DNA from: Alphaproteobacteria bacterium
Lineage (GTDB): Bacteria; Pseudomonadota; Alphaproteobacteria; Rhizobiales; GCA-2746425
Assembly: GCA_024743215.1 (NCBI GenBank)
Contig: JANSWZ010000002.1
Span: 186,001 to 250,000 of the forward strand
DNA: 64,000 nucleotides
Direction: 5' to 3'
Shown here: positions 60,949 to 64,000 of the stretch, in pieces
How positions within the stretch are numbered: the stretch's first letter is position 1
How the letters are laid out: every line of letters begins with the position of its first letter
Program-made: the position numbers and the translations under genes
The notes under the pieces: generated by a model
The model's database searches: none
Told to the model about the DNA's origin: nothing
What the model saw: the letters and a program-made list of their open reading frames with translations, nothing else

Positions 60949-62373
60949 ATGGCCGAAATTCTCACACCTGACATTTGCGTCATTGGCGCCGGTTCCGGCG
61001 GGTTATCCGTTGCAGCCATCGCGGCAGCCTTCGGTGTTTCCGTTGTTCTGATCGAAAAAGGTAAAATGGGCGGTGATTGCCTGAATTATGGCTGCGTGCC
61101 TTCCAAAGCCATGATCGCAACGGCCAAAACCGCAGATGCAATCCGGCATGCTGATAAATACGGAATTCACGTGCCCGAGCCTGTCGTCGACTTTCAGCAG
61201 GTCCATGATTATGTGCATTCAGTGATTGGCGCAATCGCGCCCAATGACAGTGTAGAGCGTTTCACCTCCATGGGCGTTCACGTCATTGAAGGCGCCGGGA
61301 AGTTCATCAACCCAAGGGTTGTCGAGGTCAATGGCATCCGCATTCGTGCCAGACGCTTTGTGATCTCAACGGGATCCAGCGCCGCCGTCCCGCCAATCAA
61401 GGGACTGGACAGCGTTCCCTACCTGACCAATGAAACCATCTTTGAACGCACCGAAGCGCCTGATCATCTGATCATCATTGGCGGCGGTCCCATCGGTATG
61501 GAGATGGCCCAGGCCCATCGGCGTCTTGGTGCTCAGGTCACAGTGGTTGAAGCGTTCAAGGCGCTTGCCAAGGATGATCCTGAACTGACAGAAATCGTTC
61601 TCGACAAGCTGAAAGAAGACGGCATTGTCATTCGTGAAGAGGTTAAAATTGCCCGGGTTGAAAAATCCGGCAGCGGCGTGGCCGTTGTGCTGGATAACGG
61701 TAATGGTGAAGAAGAAATCATTGCCGGCAGCCATCTTCTGGTCGCAGCCGGTCGCAAGCCGAATGTAGACGGACTTGGCCTGAAAGAAGGACGCATTCGG
61801 TTTGATCGTGCCATCAAAGTGTCCAAAAGCATGCGCACCTCCAACCGGCGTGCCTATGCGATTGGCGATGTGTCCGGCAGCCTGCAATTCACCCATATGG
61901 CAAATTACCACGCAGGTCTTGTGATCCGCGCCATTCTGTTCCGCATGCCCGTGAAGGAAAATCGGAACATCATCCCCTGGGCCACTTATACGGACCCGGA
62001 AATGGCACATGTCGGCTTTACTGAAGAATCAGCCCGCAAAAAATATCGCGGCATCAAAGTTCTGCGCTGGCCCTATGCAGAAAACGACCGGGCGCAGGCC
62101 GAAGGCAAGACCAGTGGTCTGATCAAGGTTATTGTAAACCGAAAAGGCAAAATCCTTGGCGCATCCATTGTCGGCTATCAGGCCGGTGAGATGATCAATA
62201 TGTGGTCTCTGGCAATTTCACAAAAGATGAATATCAGCGCGATTTCCGGCTACATTTCGCCATACCCGACGATCACCGAAATCAGCAAACGTGCAGCTAT
62301 CACCAATCTTTCGGGCGCCGCGCAGAACAAATGGGTTCAGCGGGTCATCAAATTCCTGCGCCGATTTGATTGA
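60949..62373 (+). CDS. FAD-dependent pyridine nucleotide-disulfide oxidoreductase (mercuric reductase/dihydrolipoyl dehydrogenase-like)
   Basis: A 474-residue class I flavoprotein disulfide reductase. FAD motif GAGSGGLS (13-20), redox pair Cys44/Cys49 in GGDCLNYGCVPSK, NAD(P) motif IIGGGPIGMEMAQ, second FAD motif AYAIGDV. The C-terminal interface reads GYISPYPTITEISK: the usual HxHPTxxE catalytic His is absent, so classical lipoamide reduction is unlikely. It is co-transcribed with the TVP38-family protein; the two domains occur as a single fused protein in other bacteria, supporting a shared membrane-linked redox role. Electron acceptor unknown. Confidence 0.88.
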   Translation: MAEILTPDICVIGAGSGGLSVAAIAAAFGVSVVLIEKGKMGGDCLNYGCVPSKAMIATAKTADAIRHADKYGIHVPEPVVDFQQVHDYVHSVIGAIAPNDSVERFTSMGVHVIEGAGKFINPRVVEVNGIRIRARRFVISTGSSAAVPPIKGLDSVPYLTNETIFERTEAPDHLIIIGGGPIGMEMAQAHRRLGAQVTVVEAFKALAKDDPELTEIVLDKLKEDGIVIREEVKIARVEKSGSGVAVVLDNGNGEEEIIAGSHLLVAAGRKPNVDGLGLKEGRIRFDRAIKVSKSMRTSNRRAYAIGDVSGSLQFTHMANYHAGLVIRAILFRMPVKENRNIIPWATYTDPEMAHVGFTEESARKKYRGIKVLRWPYAENDRAQAEGKTSGLIKVIVNRKGKILGASIVGYQAGEMINMWSLAISQKMNISAISGYISPYPTITEISKRAAITNLSGAAQNKWVQRVIKFLRRFD

Positions 62374-62686
62374 TCACATTTTGATCTACAGTCAGCAGGG
62401 TTACAGACAACAACTCTGCTGGCGAGGCATAATGCGTCCCGACAGCCCCACCCAAGGGTTTTGGCAACTGGCCATTCGAATAATCGTTCCGCAATATGCC
62501 TCGGCTCCTATTGGAACTGATTGCAGTGGATTTGTGTGCCGTCAACTCGGCCGGTCCGGGACCCCTCTGGTCTGCCAGGGTCAGCTTAGGTTTAAAGTCA
62601 CCAAGGCCTTTATCCACCAAGCCTGAAAAACGCAATGACCGGTTCAAGCCCATACCTGCTGACAGGCGGTGTGTTAAACTGTCAGA
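62374..62686. other. 313-bp spacer without recognisable gene
   Basis: Short frames on both strands have no family resemblance. The only structure is a 7-bp inverted repeat, CTGACAG (62659-62665) and CTGTCAG (62679-62685), ending one base before the next start codon. Confidence 0.45.
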
Positions 62687-63175
62687 ATGAGGACTGCCAA
62701 AAAGTATGAATTTCGCCAGGCGACGATGGATGATCTTGATTTGCTGATGAAGTGGCAAGCGCGTCCGCATGTTCGCGCGTGGTGGGGATCGGGTGAACCA
62801 TACGATCAGGAAAGAATAAGCGATCCCCGTGTATCGCGTTGGATTGTCTCAACGAACAACAGCCCGTTTGCCTTCATGCAAGACTATACCGTGCATGGGT
62901 GGGAAGATCACCATTTTGCCAAACTTCCCAAGGGGTCACGTGGAATTGACCAATATGTCGGAGACCCTGACATGATTGGTGTTGGGCATGGATCAGCGTT
63001 TATTGGTGCAAGGATGCGGGCTGTCTTTGATGAAGGTGCACCCATTATCGCGACCGATCCTCATCCTGACAACAAGCGGGCGATTTCAGTCTACAAGAAA
63101 CTGGGTTTCGAACCGTTTGGGCCACCTCAAGAAACTCGGTGGGGCTTGATCCTGCCAATGCTCGCTAGGCGGTAA
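62687..63175 (+). CDS. GNAT acetyltransferase, aminoglycoside 6'-N-acetyltransferase-like
   Basis: A 162-residue GNAT protein beginning FRQATMDDLDLLMKWQARPHVRAWWG, like AAC(6')-Ib-type and related Acetyltransf_8 enzymes, with FAFMQDYTVHGWEDHHFAKLP, GVGHGSAFI (acetyl-CoA loop region) and TDPHPDNKRAISVYKKLGFEP as the C-terminal motif. It transfers acetyl from acetyl-CoA to an amine. Environmental chromosomal copies are common and resistance cannot be inferred. No good ribosome-binding site is visible; a hairpin abuts the ATG. Confidence 0.8.
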   Translation: MRTAKKYEFRQATMDDLDLLMKWQARPHVRAWWGSGEPYDQERISDPRVSRWIVSTNNSPFAFMQDYTVHGWEDHHFAKLPKGSRGIDQYVGDPDMIGVGHGSAFIGARMRAVFDEGAPIIATDPHPDNKRAISVYKKLGFEPFGPPQETRWGLILPMLARR

Positions 63176-63484
63176 GCGACGCACAGCAAACGGAAGCCTT
63201 GTCCGCTTGTCACCCGTTGGCCCAATGATTCAAATGTGGAGAGCCTCATCTGGATTGAGCCATACTTACCCAATTGAGAATGACGTCCGTTGCGCAGGCT
63301 GATACACACTGAGTTTGCGGCACTATTCCAAGGCGGTCAGCTGGCGCCCTTCCAAAGTGGAAAATCGACCTGCCACTAATGTCGGCAATCGGGACTTTTC
63401 TGCCTTTGGATTGCAACGCAGATGAGATACTGATTTACTCGGTTTTCACTTTTCTTTTGATCGAATCTGCGGGGCCAAATCAAT
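63176..63484. other. 309-bp spacer with nothing recognised
   Basis: No gene, RNA or repeat could be supported here. Short frames have no family resemblance. Confidence 0.4.
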
Positions 63485-63928
63485 ATGGTGAAACGAATGG
63501 CGACGTGCCGATGCGGTCAGCTCTCAGCAACCTGTGAGGGTGAGCCAGTTCGCGTTTCGGCGTGCCATTGCCTTGAGTGTCAAAAGCGTTCCGGCAGCGC
63601 GTTTGCTACTCAGGCGCGGTGGCCGGAAGCCGATGTTAAAGTAATTGGAAAATTCAAGCTGTGGGAACGATTTGCAGACAGTGGTCATAAAGCGACATAT
63701 CAATTTTGTCCTGAGTGTGGCTCGACGCTGGCATATGTAATCGAAGGCTGGCCAGGCGTCGTAGCAATCCCTGTAGGTGCATTCGCAGATCTAAAATTCC
63801 CTGCGCCCTGTTTCTCCGTGTATGAGCACCGAAAGCATCCATGGGTGGAGATTCGAGGTGAGGATGTTGAACACTCATCGGACCCAAGCATCGCTCATTT
63901 GCAAGGCAGATTACCAGACTCGAAATAG
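63485..63928 (+). CDS. GFA family protein (glutathione-dependent formaldehyde-activating enzyme fold)
   Basis: A 147-residue zinc protein. Cysteines Cys8, Cys10, Cys27, Cys29 and Cys32 lie in TCRCGQLSATCEGEPVRVSACHCLECQKRSGSAF, followed by FCPECGST in the middle, the two zinc sites of the GFA fold. The family includes S-hydroxymethylglutathione synthase-like proteins but most members have unknown substrates. ATGs at 63485 and 63497 are both possible starts. It is the last complete gene of the window. Confidence 0.88.
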   Translation: MVKRMATCRCGQLSATCEGEPVRVSACHCLECQKRSGSAFATQARWPEADVKVIGKFKLWERFADSGHKATYQFCPECGSTLAYVIEGWPGVVAIPVGAFADLKFPAPCFSVYEHRKHPWVEIRGEDVEHSSDPSIAHLQGRLPDSK

Positions 63929-64000
63929 TAATCGACATACCCTCGAAACAGTCACTTTGGGTTCAAATCCGACATTTGCCACTATTGCAAATCATGGCAA

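Noticed and set aside
62348-62770. 140-residue minus-strand frame across the spacer before the GNAT gene
   Set aside because: It overlaps coding sequence on both sides, has no family resemblance and no ribosome-binding site.
63905-63981. tRNA-like stretch at the window end: GGCAGAT and ATTTGCC can pair as a 7-bp acceptor stem 76 bp across, with a GGTTCAAATCC T-loop-like sequence
   Set aside because: No D-arm, no T at position 33 of an anticodon loop, mismatches in the T stem, CTA instead of CCA, and the 5' part overlaps the GFA gene. Probably chance or an old attachment-site remnant; a covariance search would decide.

Overview
This window looks like chromosome from an alphaproteobacterium, most likely of the Hyphomicrobiales (Rhizobiales) or a marine relative. 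The evidence is an imuA-imuB-dnaE2 mutagenesis cassette behind a GAAC-N7-GAAC LexA box (the alphaproteobacterial form), the rpmH-rnpA-yidC-engB block, a yej peptide importer with two tandem binding proteins (an arrangement known from Brucella and rhizobia), and a divergent oxyR/katG pair. By eye it is moderately GC-rich; I did not compute composition. Genus cannot be named from the sequence alone. No rRNA, functional tRNA, CRISPR array, insertion sequence or phage gene was found.

Layout. 0-8 kb: a quinone-reductase fragment, a 3-hydroxyisobutyrate-dehydrogenase-like enzyme, a Kef-type K+/H+ antiporter with its flavodoxin-like partner, then a minus-strand group of class III aminotransferase (PbfA-like), EamA exporter, SDR and VOC protein. 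8-18 kb: a catabolic island. An altronate-dehydratase-family enzyme and a diacetylphloroglucinol-hydrolase-like enzyme run rightward. Facing them is a seven-gene minus-strand operon (cyclase-family hydrolase, sugar-phosphate-isomerase-like protein, complete ribose-type ABC importer, GntR regulator with two DNA-binding domains). 18-23 kb: a second ABC importer of the nitrate/taurine type, headed by a cytosolic LVIVD propeller protein. 23.6-27 kb: oxyR and katG. 28-34 kb: a LysR regulator divergent from a propeller protein, a complete tripartite tricarboxylate transporter and a beta-keto acid cleavage enzyme. 34-40 kb: a secreted protein of unknown function, a decayed cation-diffusion-facilitator gene, a third solute ABC importer with an extra 115-residue membrane-anchored protein, and a GntR regulator with a 14-bp palindrome at its promoter.

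40-46 kb is the SOS mutasome (imuA, imuB, dnaE2). 46-55.5 kb is a yej-type peptide importer operon (two binding proteins, one Sec and one Tat exported, then yejB, yejE, yejF), followed by a 2-hydroxyacid dehydrogenase and a small P-loop kinase. 55.6-59.7 kb is the core block engB, acetyltransferase, yidC, rnpA, rpmH. 60-64 kb holds a TVP38 membrane protein with an FAD disulfide oxidoreductase, a GNAT acetyltransferase and a GFA-family zinc protein.

Together the window is a solute-scavenging region: four different importer classes, each physically linked to enzymes and usually a regulator, set between stress-response genes (oxyR-katG, imuABC) and core translation/secretion genes. The least explained parts are the 8-18 kb dehydratase/C-C hydrolase/ABC island and the small protein inside the third ABC operon.
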